28,269 bases of DNA from a virus, in IMG/VR virus record IMGVR_UViG_3300015209_000004, positions 1 to 28,269 of that record; one strand, written 5' to 3'. Numbering within the stretch: the stretch's first letter is position 1; the number at the start of each line of letters is the position of its first letter. Positions 7,135 to 14,029 of the stretch are shown piece by piece. The notes below the pieces were generated by a model. It did not search any database. It was not told the origin of the DNA and worked only from the letters and a program-made list of their open reading frames with translations. The position numbers and the translations under genes are program-made.

Positions 7135-7836
7135 GTGCACACGACCGAGCGCGCCCTCAAGCCGGGCCCTCTTCTCCCTACGCTCATAGAGCGGATCCCC
7201 TACGACGTCCTTTCCCGCTTCCGGATGGAGGCTGGCTCTGACGGCGGCACCGACTCCGGCGGCGGCGGAGACGCCGGCAAGCCCGACCCCGACGCCAAGA
7301 CGTTCACACAGGCCGACCTTGACCGGCACATCGCCGACAGGTTGGCCAGGGACCGAGCGTCCAAGTCGGACTACGACGACCTGAAGGCGGCGAAGGTGGA
7401 GCTGGACGAACTGAAGGCCAAGGGCCAGACCGAGCAGGAGAAGGCGGTCACCAAGGCCGCGAAGGACGCCGAGCAGGCGGCACGCTCAGACGAGCGGAGC
7501 AAGGCCGACACCCGGGTCCTCCGGGCCGAGGTGAAAGCGGCAGCCGGAGCGAAGTTCGCCTCCCCGGCGGACGCTCTCGCCCTTGTCGATCTGACCGGAC
7601 TGTCCGTCGCCGACGACGGGACCGTGGACGAGACGGCGATCGCGAAGCGGCTCGACGACCTACTGGCCGCCAAGCCGTACCTCGCCGCCGGCTCCGCCGG
7701 AGGCAACGCCTCGACGGCCGCCGGCCTCGCCGGACTTGGTCAGGGGCAGCGTCAACCGGCCGGGAAGGTCTCCGGCAAGGAGCAGGGGCTGGCAATGGCC
7801 GCGAAGCGGTTCGGCCCCCGAGACAAGAACACCTAG
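7135..7836 (+). CDS. Scaffolding protein
   Basis: 233 residues from a GTG with a strong GGAGG five to six bases upstream; an in-frame ATG at 7225 is an alternative with a weaker site. A Gly/Asp-rich N-terminus leads into KTFTQADLDRHIADRLARDR, the conserved entry to scaffold coiled coils. A long Lys/Glu/Ala helix follows (about 75-140, ELDELKAKGQTEQEKAVTKA), then a small ordered part and a basic C-terminus (KRFGPRDKNT) of the sort that touches capsid protein. It guides prohead assembly and is then lost. Position between MuF-like and capsid genes fits. Confidence 0.9.
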   Translation: MHTTERALKPGPLLPTLIERIPYDVLSRFRMEAGSDGGTDSGGGGDAGKPDPDAKTFTQADLDRHIADRLARDRASKSDYDDLKAAKVELDELKAKGQTEQEKAVTKAAKDAEQAARSDERSKADTRVLRAEVKAAAGAKFASPADALALVDLTGLSVADDGTVDETAIAKRLDDLLAAKPYLAAGSAGGNASTAAGLAGLGQGQRQPAGKVSGKEQGLAMAAKRFGPRDKNT

Positions 7837-7884
7837 CGCGCCGGGGAACCGCCCGGCCGCTCAACCACCGAAAGGAACAATGGC

Positions 7885-8586
7885 ATGACCGACATCTCGG
7901 TTCTCTCCACGCCGTTCCAGGTCGAGAAGCGGTCGTGGCTGTTGAGCCAGCACGGCACCGATCCTGGATGCACCGTGAACGTAACGCTCGACGTGAGCGC
8001 GTTCACAGCGGCCCTCCACTACCCGAACGGCTACATCCCGTCCGGCACGGCCATCTCGCTGCTGTCGAACAAGCTCTACGGCCCGTACACGGTCTCGACC
8101 GAGGTCCAGACGGTGACCGAGGGCGGGGCCGGACTCACGTCGTTCACGCTGACCTTCTCGGGCCAGACGACGACGAGCCTGGCCGCCGCCGCCACCGCCG
8201 CCACGGTCCAAGCGGCGCTGGAGGCGCTCTCCAACGTGGGCGCCGGCAACGTCACGGTTACGGGTGCCGCTGGTGGCCCGTACACGGTCACCTTCGGCGG
8301 GACGCTCGCCGGGACAGACGTGGCGCAGATGACCGCCACCCCGACCGGTGGTACCGGCACGGTCACGGTGGCCACCACCACCGCCGGTGGAGTCGAGACA
8401 GCCGGTGTGGGCGATTTCGCCTCCGGCATCCTCTTCTCCTCCACCAAGGTGCCGAACACCGCCGACACGACCAAGGACACGGGCGCAGCGATGCTCGTGC
8501 ACGGCTTGGTGAGGCTGTCCCGCCTGCCGTTCCCGCTGAATGCGAACGGCCAGGCCGACCTCAAGCTCATCCACTTCGTGGCCTGA
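7885..8586 (+). CDS. Head decoration protein with inserted domain
   Basis: 233 residues. The flanks (1-70 and about 172-233) form one decoration-protein-like sequence: KRSWLLSQHGTDPGCTVNV, YPNGYIPSGTAISLLSN, then ASGILFSSTKVPN and VHGLVRLSRLPF. Between them, residues about 72-169 form a separate beta-rich module with SFTLTFSGQTT, VQAALEALSNVGAGNVTVTG and GPYTVTFGGTLAGTDV, a repeat type I have seen in many phage and environmental structural proteins. It probably projects from the capsid surface. The gene lies directly before the capsid gene with AAGGAG between them. Confidence 0.8.
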   Translation: MTDISVLSTPFQVEKRSWLLSQHGTDPGCTVNVTLDVSAFTAALHYPNGYIPSGTAISLLSNKLYGPYTVSTEVQTVTEGGAGLTSFTLTFSGQTTTSLAAAATAATVQAALEALSNVGAGNVTVTGAAGGPYTVTFGGTLAGTDVAQMTATPTGGTGTVTVATTTAGGVETAGVGDFASGILFSSTKVPNTADTTKDTGAAMLVHGLVRLSRLPFPLNANGQADLKLIHFVA

Positions 8587-8602
8587 GAGAAGGAGACCAG
8601 AC

Positions 8603-9634
8603 ATGACAATCGTCTTCGACGGCCCCGTCAACCCGGATGCACTTACGACGTTCGTTCGTGAGGTGCCGCTCCCGGCGGAGTTCGTCCTCAACCAGATCCT
8701 CCCCGACCGCTACAAGACGACGAACATCGTCGACCTGGCGGAGATCACCCGCACGAACCGCACCGCCCGGTTCCGCGCTTACGACGGCCGCCTCCACGTC
8801 TCCGAGCGTGATGCCGTCAGCCTCAAGCAGGTCAAGCTGCCGCCTCTCTCCACGTCCTACAGCATGGGCGAGTACGAGCGGCTGCAGCTGGAGTTCACCC
8901 GCACCGGCGGCACGAACACCGCCACCCTCGTCGATGCCGTCTACGACGACGCGACGAACGGCACCCGTGAGGTGCTGGCCCGCATGGAGCAGGCCCGCGG
9001 CGACGTGCTCACCGACGGGAAGTTCACCGTCGCAGGCGAGGGGAACCTGTTCCTCGAAGCCGACTTCGGCGTCCCCGCCACGCACATCGTCACCGCCGCG
9101 ATCCTGTGGTCTGTGGTGGCCACCGCCACGATCGTGCAGAACCTGCGGACCTGGGTCGACGTGTTCATCGCCACCAACGGATTCCCGCCGGAGGGCATGA
9201 TCGTCTCGAACCGCGTCCTGGGCTTCATGCTCCAGAACGCCGAGATCCGCACCCTGGCGTCGTCTCTCACCGGCGCCCCGGCACTCGTGAGCCGCCAGAC
9301 CGTGGAGGGCGCCCTCAACGCCTTCACGCTTCCCCCGATCACCTTCGTCTACGACTCCAAAGTGGACGTGGACGGGACGACCACGGCCGTCATCCCCGAC
9401 GACCGGGTGATCCTCCACGGCCGGGACGTCGGCTACACCGCCTGGGGCATCACGGCCACGTCGCTCGAGTTGGTGAACAGCCAGAAGGTGGACATGTCGT
9501 TCGAGGACGCCCCGGGCATCGTGGGCGTGGTCGAAAAGGACGGGCCGCCGTACCGCGAGTTCACCTACGTCGACGCCGTGGGGATGCCGGTGCTCGAGAA
9601 CCCGAAGCGGCTGTTCGTAGCCAAGGTGCTGTAG
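8603..9634 (+). CDS. Major capsid protein (phage capsid E type)
   Basis: 343 residues; ATG at 8603 behind AAGGAG. The sequence fits the HK97-fold capsid E family: an N-terminal region with FVLNQILPDRYKTTN, a spine-helix region ARMEQARGDVLTDGKFTV, an A-domain part (VDVFIATNGFPPEGMIVSNR) and a C-terminal EKDGPPYREFTYVDAVGMPVL-NPKRLFVAKVL typical of this family. It forms the icosahedral shell. The length is normal. Order scaffold, decoration, capsid is standard. No frameshift or insertion. Confidence 0.93.
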   Translation: MTIVFDGPVNPDALTTFVREVPLPAEFVLNQILPDRYKTTNIVDLAEITRTNRTARFRAYDGRLHVSERDAVSLKQVKLPPLSTSYSMGEYERLQLEFTRTGGTNTATLVDAVYDDATNGTREVLARMEQARGDVLTDGKFTVAGEGNLFLEADFGVPATHIVTAAILWSVVATATIVQNLRTWVDVFIATNGFPPEGMIVSNRVLGFMLQNAEIRTLASSLTGAPALVSRQTVEGALNAFTLPPITFVYDSKVDVDGTTTAVIPDDRVILHGRDVGYTAWGITATSLELVNSQKVDMSFEDAPGIVGVVEKDGPPYREFTYVDAVGMPVLENPKRLFVAKVL

Positions 9635-10009
9635 GTGGGCCGCCGCCTCAGCGACAACGTCTGGCTCACGGTGGACAACGTGCCGCGGTTCCTCGCGGCC
9701 GGTTCCGAGCCGACCGAAGCCGAGGCGGCGCTCATCAAGAACGAGAAGGCGTGGGAGGACGAGCCGAAGCGCTTCACAGCCTCGCCCGGCGAGTCGTTCG
9801 ACAACCGCGACGAGGCGCTCGACATCGTCAAGGCTCCGCCCCGCGAGGCGCTCGACATCGTCAAGGCTCCGCCCCGCAAGGGCCCGGGTTCCAGCCGTGC
9901 AGCCTGGGCCGCGTACGCCACCGCTCGCGGCCTCGACGTGCCGGAATCCGCTGACCGCGACGGCATCATCATCGAGGTCGAGATTATCGACGGACACGCC
10001 GAGGAATGA
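9635..10009 (+). CDS. Small head-tail region protein with internal repeat
   Basis: 124 residues from a GTG directly after the capsid stop. The middle contains EALDIVKAPPR twice in tandem, from a perfect 33-bp duplication. The C-terminus, SRAAWAAYATARGLDVPESADRDGIIIEVE, resembles small helix-extended-helix/SAP-like peptide folds found in short proteins after phage capsid genes, which bind DNA or protein; this is a resemblance only. It ends in an ATGA overlap with the connector gene. It may occupy the connector or be non-structural. Confidence 0.65.
   Translation: MGRRLSDNVWLTVDNVPRFLAAGSEPTEAEAALIKNEKAWEDEPKRFTASPGESFDNRDEALDIVKAPPREALDIVKAPPRKGPGSSRAAWAAYATARGLDVPESADRDGIIIEVEIIDGHAEE
9812..9877 (+). 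repeat. Perfect 33-bp tandem duplication
   Basis: Units 9812-9844 and 9845-9877 are identical and keep frame, adding 11 residues (EALDIVKAPPR). Absence of any substitution between the two copies suggests a recent event. Confidence 0.95.
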
Positions 10010-10407
10010 CCGTGACCCCGCTGGCCACGGTCGCCGACATCGAGGCCCGGGGTCACCCCGTCTCCGATTTCGACGAGGTGGCGCACATGGACCACCTGCT
10101 CCGTCTGGGCTCGGCGCTCCTCCGCCGACGGTTCGCCACGATCGACGTCCGAATCGCCAACCTCACGCTCGACGCCGAGCTAGTCAAGGACGTCCTGGTG
10201 GCGATGGTCCTCCGATCACCATCGGTCGCCAACCCGGGCGGCATCCGAAGCGAGAGCGTCGGCGCTTACAGCGTGACCTACGCGGTGACGTCCGGGTCCG
10301 GCGACGACGAGCTGGGCTTGACCGCTCAGGAGGCCGCGCTTCTCGCTCCGGCGGAGGAGACGTGGGCGCCGTTCGGGTCGGTGCGGTTGCGGGCGGCGCT
10401 CGGATGA
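10006..10407 (+). CDS. Head-tail adaptor protein
   Basis: 133 residues, ATGA overlap upstream. It begins PLATVADIEARGH, continues with helices MDHLLRLGSALLRRRF and AELVKDVLVAMVLRSPSVANPGGIRSESVGAYSVTY, then ends with LTAQEAALLAP. This helix bundle with a SESVGAYSVTY-type loop matches the Gp19/Gp15 (HK97 gp6-like) adaptor family of actinophages. It forms the ring under the portal that starts the neck. Genes before and after fit the connector order. Confidence 0.85.
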   Translation: MTVTPLATVADIEARGHPVSDFDEVAHMDHLLRLGSALLRRRFATIDVRIANLTLDAELVKDVLVAMVLRSPSVANPGGIRSESVGAYSVTYAVTSGSGDDELGLTAQEAALLAPAEETWAPFGSVRLRAALG

Positions 10408-10730
10408 CGCTGGCATCGTTGCTGACCCAGGCGGGCACGCTCCGCCGCCGGTCGGCTGTGACCCCGGACGCCGAGGGCAACCCGGTGGCGTCCGTCGTCC
10501 AGGTGGAGACAGTGGGCCGCCTGGACCAGCAGTCGACCGGCGACCTGGCCGACGGTGACCGCCGCACCACACGCCTCGTCCTGATCCTCGGCCGGGATGA
10601 GATGATCGACGGGAGCGACCAGTGGTCTCAGGACGGTCGCACCTACGAGGTGGTCGGCTCTCCACACCTGGCCTCGTCGCCGCGAGGTCCGCACCATTGG
10701 GAGGTCGAGTTGCGCGAGGTGACGCCGTGA
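10404..10730 (+). CDS. Head closure (stopper) protein
   Basis: 108 residues; ATG at 10404 overlaps the adaptor stop. It is a small beta-rich protein: TLRRRSAVTPDAEGNPVASVVQVETVGRL, TTRLVLILGRDEMIDGSDQW and DGRTYEVVGSPH, then HHWEVELREV. The D-x-W-x-x-DGRTYEVVG signature is characteristic of phage head-tail joining/stopper proteins (SPP1 gp16-like). It closes the filled head after packaging. GTGA overlap with the next gene. Confidence 0.8.
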   Translation: MTLASLLTQAGTLRRRSAVTPDAEGNPVASVVQVETVGRLDQQSTGDLADGDRRTTRLVLILGRDEMIDGSDQWSQDGRTYEVVGSPHLASSPRGPHHWEVELREVTP

Positions 10731-10882
10731 GCACCCGGCACGTGGTCCCCATCGGCGATGTCATCGAGCACGAGCTGGGCGACGACTGCCCGTGTGGGCC
10801 ACGGGTCGAGTTCGTCACGGGGGGTTCGGTGGTCGTCCACTACAGCCTCGATAACCGGGAAGCCGCGGAGATGACCGGGTGA
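10727..10882 (+). CDS. Small conserved phage protein with DDCPCGP motif
   Basis: 51 residues, GTG start. It reads HVVPIGDVIEHELGDDCPCG, PRVEF, then VVHYSLDNRE. I recognise this as a small protein recurring in actinophage connector regions, with the shape HVVP-x-D-xx-EH-xxx-D-C-x-CGP then VVH-x-SLD-x-RE, function unknown. The CxCG-P motif may bind a metal. It is coupled by GTGA overlaps to the stopper gene before and the Ntn-hydrolase gene after. It was probably retained because it is needed with its neighbours. Confidence 0.7.
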   Translation: MSTRHVVPIGDVIEHELGDDCPCGPRVEFVTGGSVVVHYSLDNREAAEMTG

Positions 10883-11439
10883 CTGCCGCTCTGGCCATCG
10901 CTGCTGATGGTGACGTGGTGGTCGGCATCGACTCCTGCTCAACCTGGCCGGGCGGGATGACGGTCGACAACGCCGAGAAGGGCATCGCCGAGTTCAGCTT
11001 CGATGGCCACCCGCCGCTCGTGGTGGTCTGCGCCGGCAGTTCGATGATCGCCGACGAGATGGCCAACGTTTGGGTCCCGCCGGTGCCCGCTAGCGCCGAG
11101 CCGATCGCGTTCCTCCGTGCCTGCTCGGCCTCGCTCCGGGCGTTCTTCTCGGAGGAGCCGAGGTGGACGATGGGGAAGGAAGAGGACGGCCGGAGCATCG
11201 CGGGCCACTTCGCGGCCGGGTGGCGGGGTGTCGCGGTGGAGATCAGCAGCGACTTCGGCGTGCTCCGCCCCCGCTCGGGCGAGGTGGCGATTGGTAGCGG
11301 CCGAGACTTCGTGTTCGGCGCGTTGGCTGCGACCAGAGGGCGACCGGCGGAAGAGCGGGTACGAGTCGCACTCGAAGCGGCCGCTGAGTACCAGCAGGAC
11401 GTGGCAGGACCGTTCGCCATCCGATGGGCTGGCCGCTGA
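10879..11439 (+). CDS. Proteasome/HslV-like Ntn-hydrolase
   Basis: 186 residues from a GTG, followed at once by Thr. After Met removal, numbering from this Thr gives T1, D17 (VVVGIDS) and K33 (DNAEK), exactly the catalytic positions of proteasome beta subunits and HslV. Further family marks are VVCAGSSMIADEM (substrate-pocket/helix 1 region), AIGSGRDFVFGALAATRG and ERVRVALEAAAEY, comparable to the AIGSG loop of HslV. There is no propeptide, as in HslV. These enzymes are self-assembling threonine peptidases. No unfoldase is visible in the window. It sits inside the connector operon (GTGA before, TGATG after), so a morphogenetic or host-targeting role is inferred, not shown. Confidence 0.85.
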   Translation: MTAALAIAADGDVVVGIDSCSTWPGGMTVDNAEKGIAEFSFDGHPPLVVVCAGSSMIADEMANVWVPPVPASAEPIAFLRACSASLRAFFSEEPRWTMGKEEDGRSIAGHFAAGWRGVAVEISSDFGVLRPRSGEVAIGSGRDFVFGALAATRGRPAEERVRVALEAAAEYQQDVAGPFAIRWAGR

Positions 11440-11777
11440 TGGCCGGACTGAGCGTGCGCGTCAGAGTCACCGACGACAATACCGACGCCCGACTCGCGGA
11501 CATCCGGCGCGCGGTGGAGGTTGGGATAGCCGCTGCAATCCCGGGCGTCATCGCTGTGGCTGACCGGAACGTCCGCGGCTACTCGCGTCGTGTGGCCCGT
11601 GGCCTCATCTCACTGCAGGTCGGCCCGGCCACCTGGAAGATCATCGGGTCCCATCCCATCTCCCACATCGTGGAGAACGGCGCCAGACAGGTCGCCGCCC
11701 GCCCGTTCCTCGTGCCGGCGCTGATGTCGTCTCGGGTCGACGTGGTCCGCCGGATCATCGACGCGGCCCGTGCCTGA
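11439..11777 (+). CDS. Neck/tail completion protein (HK97 gp10-like)
   Basis: 112 residues. The ATG at 11439 overlaps the previous stop; an in-frame ATG at 11424 is less likely since it lies well inside the Ntn-hydrolase gene. The motif GSHPISHIVENGARQVAARPFLVPAL is diagnostic of HK97 gp10-like proteins (the E-x-G-x-x...ARPFLxPA region). A long N-terminal helix (ADIRRAVEVGIAAAIPGVIAVADR) precedes it. The family acts at the head-tail junction or tail completion. Followed by the tail terminator gene with an 8-bp overlap. Confidence 0.8.
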   Translation: MAGLSVRVRVTDDNTDARLADIRRAVEVGIAAAIPGVIAVADRNVRGYSRRVARGLISLQVGPATWKIIGSHPISHIVENGARQVAARPFLVPALMSSRVDVVRRIIDAARA

Positions 11778-12213
11778 CACCCAGGACGACCTCGCTGACG
11801 CGTGGCTCCACACCACCCTGGTAGCCGACACGACGCTGACGGGGATGATCGGCCAGAACATTTACGGTGCGCTCGCCCCCGACGAGCTGCTCACGGGTGG
11901 GACCGTGCCGGACGCGTACGCCGTGTACGACTTCGTGTCAGGAAACGACGAACACGTGACGCTGACCCGGACAGGAAGCCGGATCCTTGTGTCCTGCCGG
12001 TACACGGTCAAGGTGGTCGGCCGGGGCCGTGACCGCATCCGGCTGCGGCCCGTGTGGCGGCGGTTGGACCTGCTGAACGGCGCCGAGGGCGACTACCTGG
12101 GGCAGCACTTCATCTGCGAACGGGTCGCCCCTGTCCGCTACCTGGAAACCGGCGACGGTCACCACTGGTGGCATCTCGGCGGCCAGTTCGACATCACAGT
12201 CCACACGATCTGA
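11770..12213 (+). CDS. Tail terminator protein
   Basis: 147 residues, GTG start overlapping the gp10-like gene. It has the mixed alpha/beta plan of tail terminators (DUF3168-like): helical start DLADAWLHTTLVADTTL, a GQNIYGALAPDE loop, strands DAYAVYDFVS, ILVSCRYTVKVVG, a helix VWRRLDLLNG, and a final strand pair with HHWWHLGGQFDITVHTI. It caps the finished tail tube before head joining. Position between gp10-like and major tail protein is canonical. Confidence 0.8.
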   Translation: MPDTQDDLADAWLHTTLVADTTLTGMIGQNIYGALAPDELLTGGTVPDAYAVYDFVSGNDEHVTLTRTGSRILVSCRYTVKVVGRGRDRIRLRPVWRRLDLLNGAEGDYLGQHFICERVAPVRYLETGDGHHWWHLGGQFDITVHTI

Positions 12214-12223
12214 GGAGACGCAC

Positions 12224-12391
12224 ATGGCCCGCAACCCCGAACCCGCGCACCCCGAACCGAAGGCGAAGGAGCGGCCGGTGTTCGACAACTACCCGGACCG
12301 GCCCTGGTCGGAGGCGGCCGACGCCCGCTATGTGACGGACGACGAGATCGCCGCCGCCAAGATCGCAGAGGAGGAGACCACCGATGCCTGA
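12224..12391 (+). CDS. Small acidic protein, 55 residues
   Basis: ATG at 12224 behind GAGGAG, stop at 12391 overlapping the next gene's ATG region. It is Pro/Glu/Ala-rich: a basic-Pro start (NPEPAHPEPKAKERP), then FDNYPDRPWSEAADARYVTDDEIAAAKIAEEE. Good Shine-Dalgarno, tight spacing and overlap with the major tail gene support translation. The 3' end of the gene carries GAGGAGG, the ribosome-binding site for the next gene. Function unknown; possibly a small tail assembly factor. Confidence 0.6.
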   Translation: MARNPEPAHPEPKAKERPVFDNYPDRPWSEAADARYVTDDEIAAAKIAEEETTDA

Positions 12392-13433
12392 GCGCGCCGC
12401 AGTCGTCGAGCATGTCCAGGTCGGAGTCGAAACGACTTCTGGCACATTGGTCGCGGCGACGAAACAGCTTTCGGCCACCAGTCTGAAGCTGTCCCCGAAG
12501 TCGGAGACCGACGAGTTCCGGCCGATGGGCCAGAAGGACATGACCATCGTCACCGAAGTCGCGGAGTGGTGCGAGGCCGCCATCGAGGGCCGGCTCACCT
12601 ACGACGAGCTTGGCTACATGCTGTCCGCCCACTTCGGCGCCCCGACCAGCCGCGCGGTCACTGACGCATCTCTGGTGGCCGTGTCGGGTGCGTTCGGGTA
12701 CGAGTGGACGGCGACGCAGACGGTCCTCGACACGCCGAAGTCGCTGACGGTCGAGCGTGGGTCGACGGTGCGGGCGAACAGGGCTGGGTACGGGGTGGCG
12801 AAGGATCTGAGTTACGCGATCCAGCGGAGGGGTGGTGGCCCGTCGATCGGTGGTGCGATGATCGCCCAACGGTTGCAGGACCCGGTGACCCTGACTGCGT
12901 CGCCCACGGTGGTGACCGCTACGCCGGTGCAGTCGCCACAGGTCGACGTGTTCCTCGACCCCACAGCGGCCGGGGTCGGGACGACAAAGGTCGCCCGTGG
13001 CGCAAAGGTCGAGTGGAAGCGGTCCGGGAAGTGGAAGGACTACTGGATCCTCGACACATTGCAGACATCCTGGGTGTCCCCGGTCGAGACGGCCGCAGAC
13101 GCGATGCTGACCATCACGTTGCAGTCGGACGCCGCCGGGATGGCGCTCCTGTCGAACCTGCGGGCCGGGTCGACGTTCTTCGTCAGAGTGCAGGCCACGG
13201 GCCCCCAGTTGGCGGTCACGGCAGGCGGGTGGAAGATCGGTGGTGGGTCGACGATCAGCGGCAACGCCTCCCAGTTGTTCCGCCACGACATCGCCGTGAA
13301 GGTGAAGGATGTCGCCCCGATTGAGGACACCGACGGTGTGATGGGTGGTGCGTGGCCGTTGCGGATCGTGTTCGACGCCACCCTCGGCTTCTCCGAGCGG
13401 TTCACGTTGGTCAACACGTTGGCCGCCTACTGA
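12384..13433 (+). CDS. Major tail protein
   Basis: 349 residues, ATG behind GAGGAG. Typical of actinophage tail tube subunits: AVVEHVQVGVETTSGTLVAA, FRPMGQKDMTIVTEVAEW, GRLTYDELGYMLSAHFGAP, and GYEWTATQTVLDTPKSLTVERG. The C-terminal half (about 170-349) adds beta-rich sequence, including a segment around VDVFLDPTAAGVGTTKVARG, ending PLRIVFDATLGFSERFTLVNTLAAY. It polymerises around the tape measure to form the tube. Order terminator, tail protein, chaperones, tape measure is standard for siphoviruses. Confidence 0.9.
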   Translation: MPERAAVVEHVQVGVETTSGTLVAATKQLSATSLKLSPKSETDEFRPMGQKDMTIVTEVAEWCEAAIEGRLTYDELGYMLSAHFGAPTSRAVTDASLVAVSGAFGYEWTATQTVLDTPKSLTVERGSTVRANRAGYGVAKDLSYAIQRRGGGPSIGGAMIAQRLQDPVTLTASPTVVTATPVQSPQVDVFLDPTAAGVGTTKVARGAKVEWKRSGKWKDYWILDTLQTSWVSPVETAADAMLTITLQSDAAGMALLSNLRAGSTFFVRVQATGPQLAVTAGGWKIGGGSTISGNASQLFRHDIAVKVKDVAPIEDTDGVMGGAWPLRIVFDATLGFSERFTLVNTLAAY

Positions 13434-13813
13434 TGCCGTCCGTCAAACGGATCGTCGCCGGGGCACCGATCCGCACGATCCGGTTCCCGTGGGGTGACGA
13501 CCAGATCGTGATGCACGTCCGGTCGTCTGGGATCACCGCCGCCGAAGTGGTCGACGCCGACCTGTCGGCCGCCGAAGAGCTCGGCGAGGGTGAACGGCTG
13601 CAACGGATGGTGGACACCGTCGCCCAGTCGATCGCCAAATGCCTCGTCGGGTGGAACGTCTACCTCGACGACGACGAAACGGTCGAGGCCCGCACCTACG
13701 AGGACGTGCTGCTCCTACCCACCGAGTTCCTGTTCGCCGCATTCGTCGCGCTCAAAGAACACGCGGAGGCTGATGGGTCGGGGGAAGCGTCCGCCGTCTC
13801 CGCCGTTGGCTGA
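13433..13813 (+). CDS. Tail assembly chaperone (gpG-like)
   Basis: 126 residues; ATG at 13433 overlaps the major tail gene stop (TGATG). It carries the phage chaperone plan: strand start KRIVAGAPIRTIRFPWGDDQ, helix VVDADLSAAEELGEGERLQRMVDTVAQS, then WNVYLDDDETVEARTYEDVLLLPTEFLFAAFVAL. It holds the tape measure in a state able to receive tail tube protein. Near the end a -1 slippery site allows a longer form. It lies between major tail protein and tape measure, as in lambda. Confidence 0.88.
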   Translation: MPSVKRIVAGAPIRTIRFPWGDDQIVMHVRSSGITAAEVVDADLSAAEELGEGERLQRMVDTVAQSIAKCLVGWNVYLDDDETVEARTYEDVLLLPTEFLFAAFVALKEHAEADGSGEASAVSAVG

Positions 13814-14025
13814 CCGCTGACGCTCTCGGGTTGGACGGCCCCGACGGTTACACCCCGCCCACCTGGGTGACGGTGCATCAGGTGGCCCGCACCTACGGGC
13901 AGTCACCGGTCGACGTGCGGGGTTGGCCGTGGGAGGACGTCGTCCGAGCCCAGGTCCTAAACCGGGCCGAGGGCGACGCGCAGGAGACGGTACGCAAACA
14001 TCATGAGGCGTTGAACGGGAGGTGA
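13433..14025 (+). CDS. Frameshifted tail assembly chaperone (gpGT-like)
   Basis: A -1 shift at GGGGGAA (13780-13786) would join the first 118 residues of the chaperone to 79 residues in the -1 frame, giving about 197 residues. The joined part reads RRWLTADALGLDGPDG, YTPPTWVTVHQ, WPWEDVVRAQVLNRAEGDAQ and ends at 14025. The -1 frame has a stop at 13771-13773 and the 0 frame stops at 13811-13813, so the shift must occur in this 40-base interval. The -1 frame lacks a good start and ribosome site of its own. The arrangement is the conserved tail chaperone recoding of siphoviruses. Confidence 0.85.
13780..13786 (+). promoter_or_regulatory. Predicted -1 slippery heptamer GGGGGAA
   Basis: In frame it is read G GGG GAA; slipping back gives GGG GGA. 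The Gly codon re-pairs perfectly, the second codon imperfectly. It is the only plausible slippery run in the 40 bases where the shift must happen. Confidence 0.75.
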
Positions 14026-14029
14026 CCTC

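Noticed and set aside
8567-9997. 476-codon open frame on the minus strand opposite the capsid gene
   Set aside because: It is a shadow of GC-rich plus-strand codons: it overlaps confidently identified capsid and connector genes, is Arg/His/Val/Gly-rich and has no recognisable domain.
12159-13286. 375-codon minus-strand frame opposite the major tail protein
   Set aside because: Antisense shadow with no motif and no promoter context.
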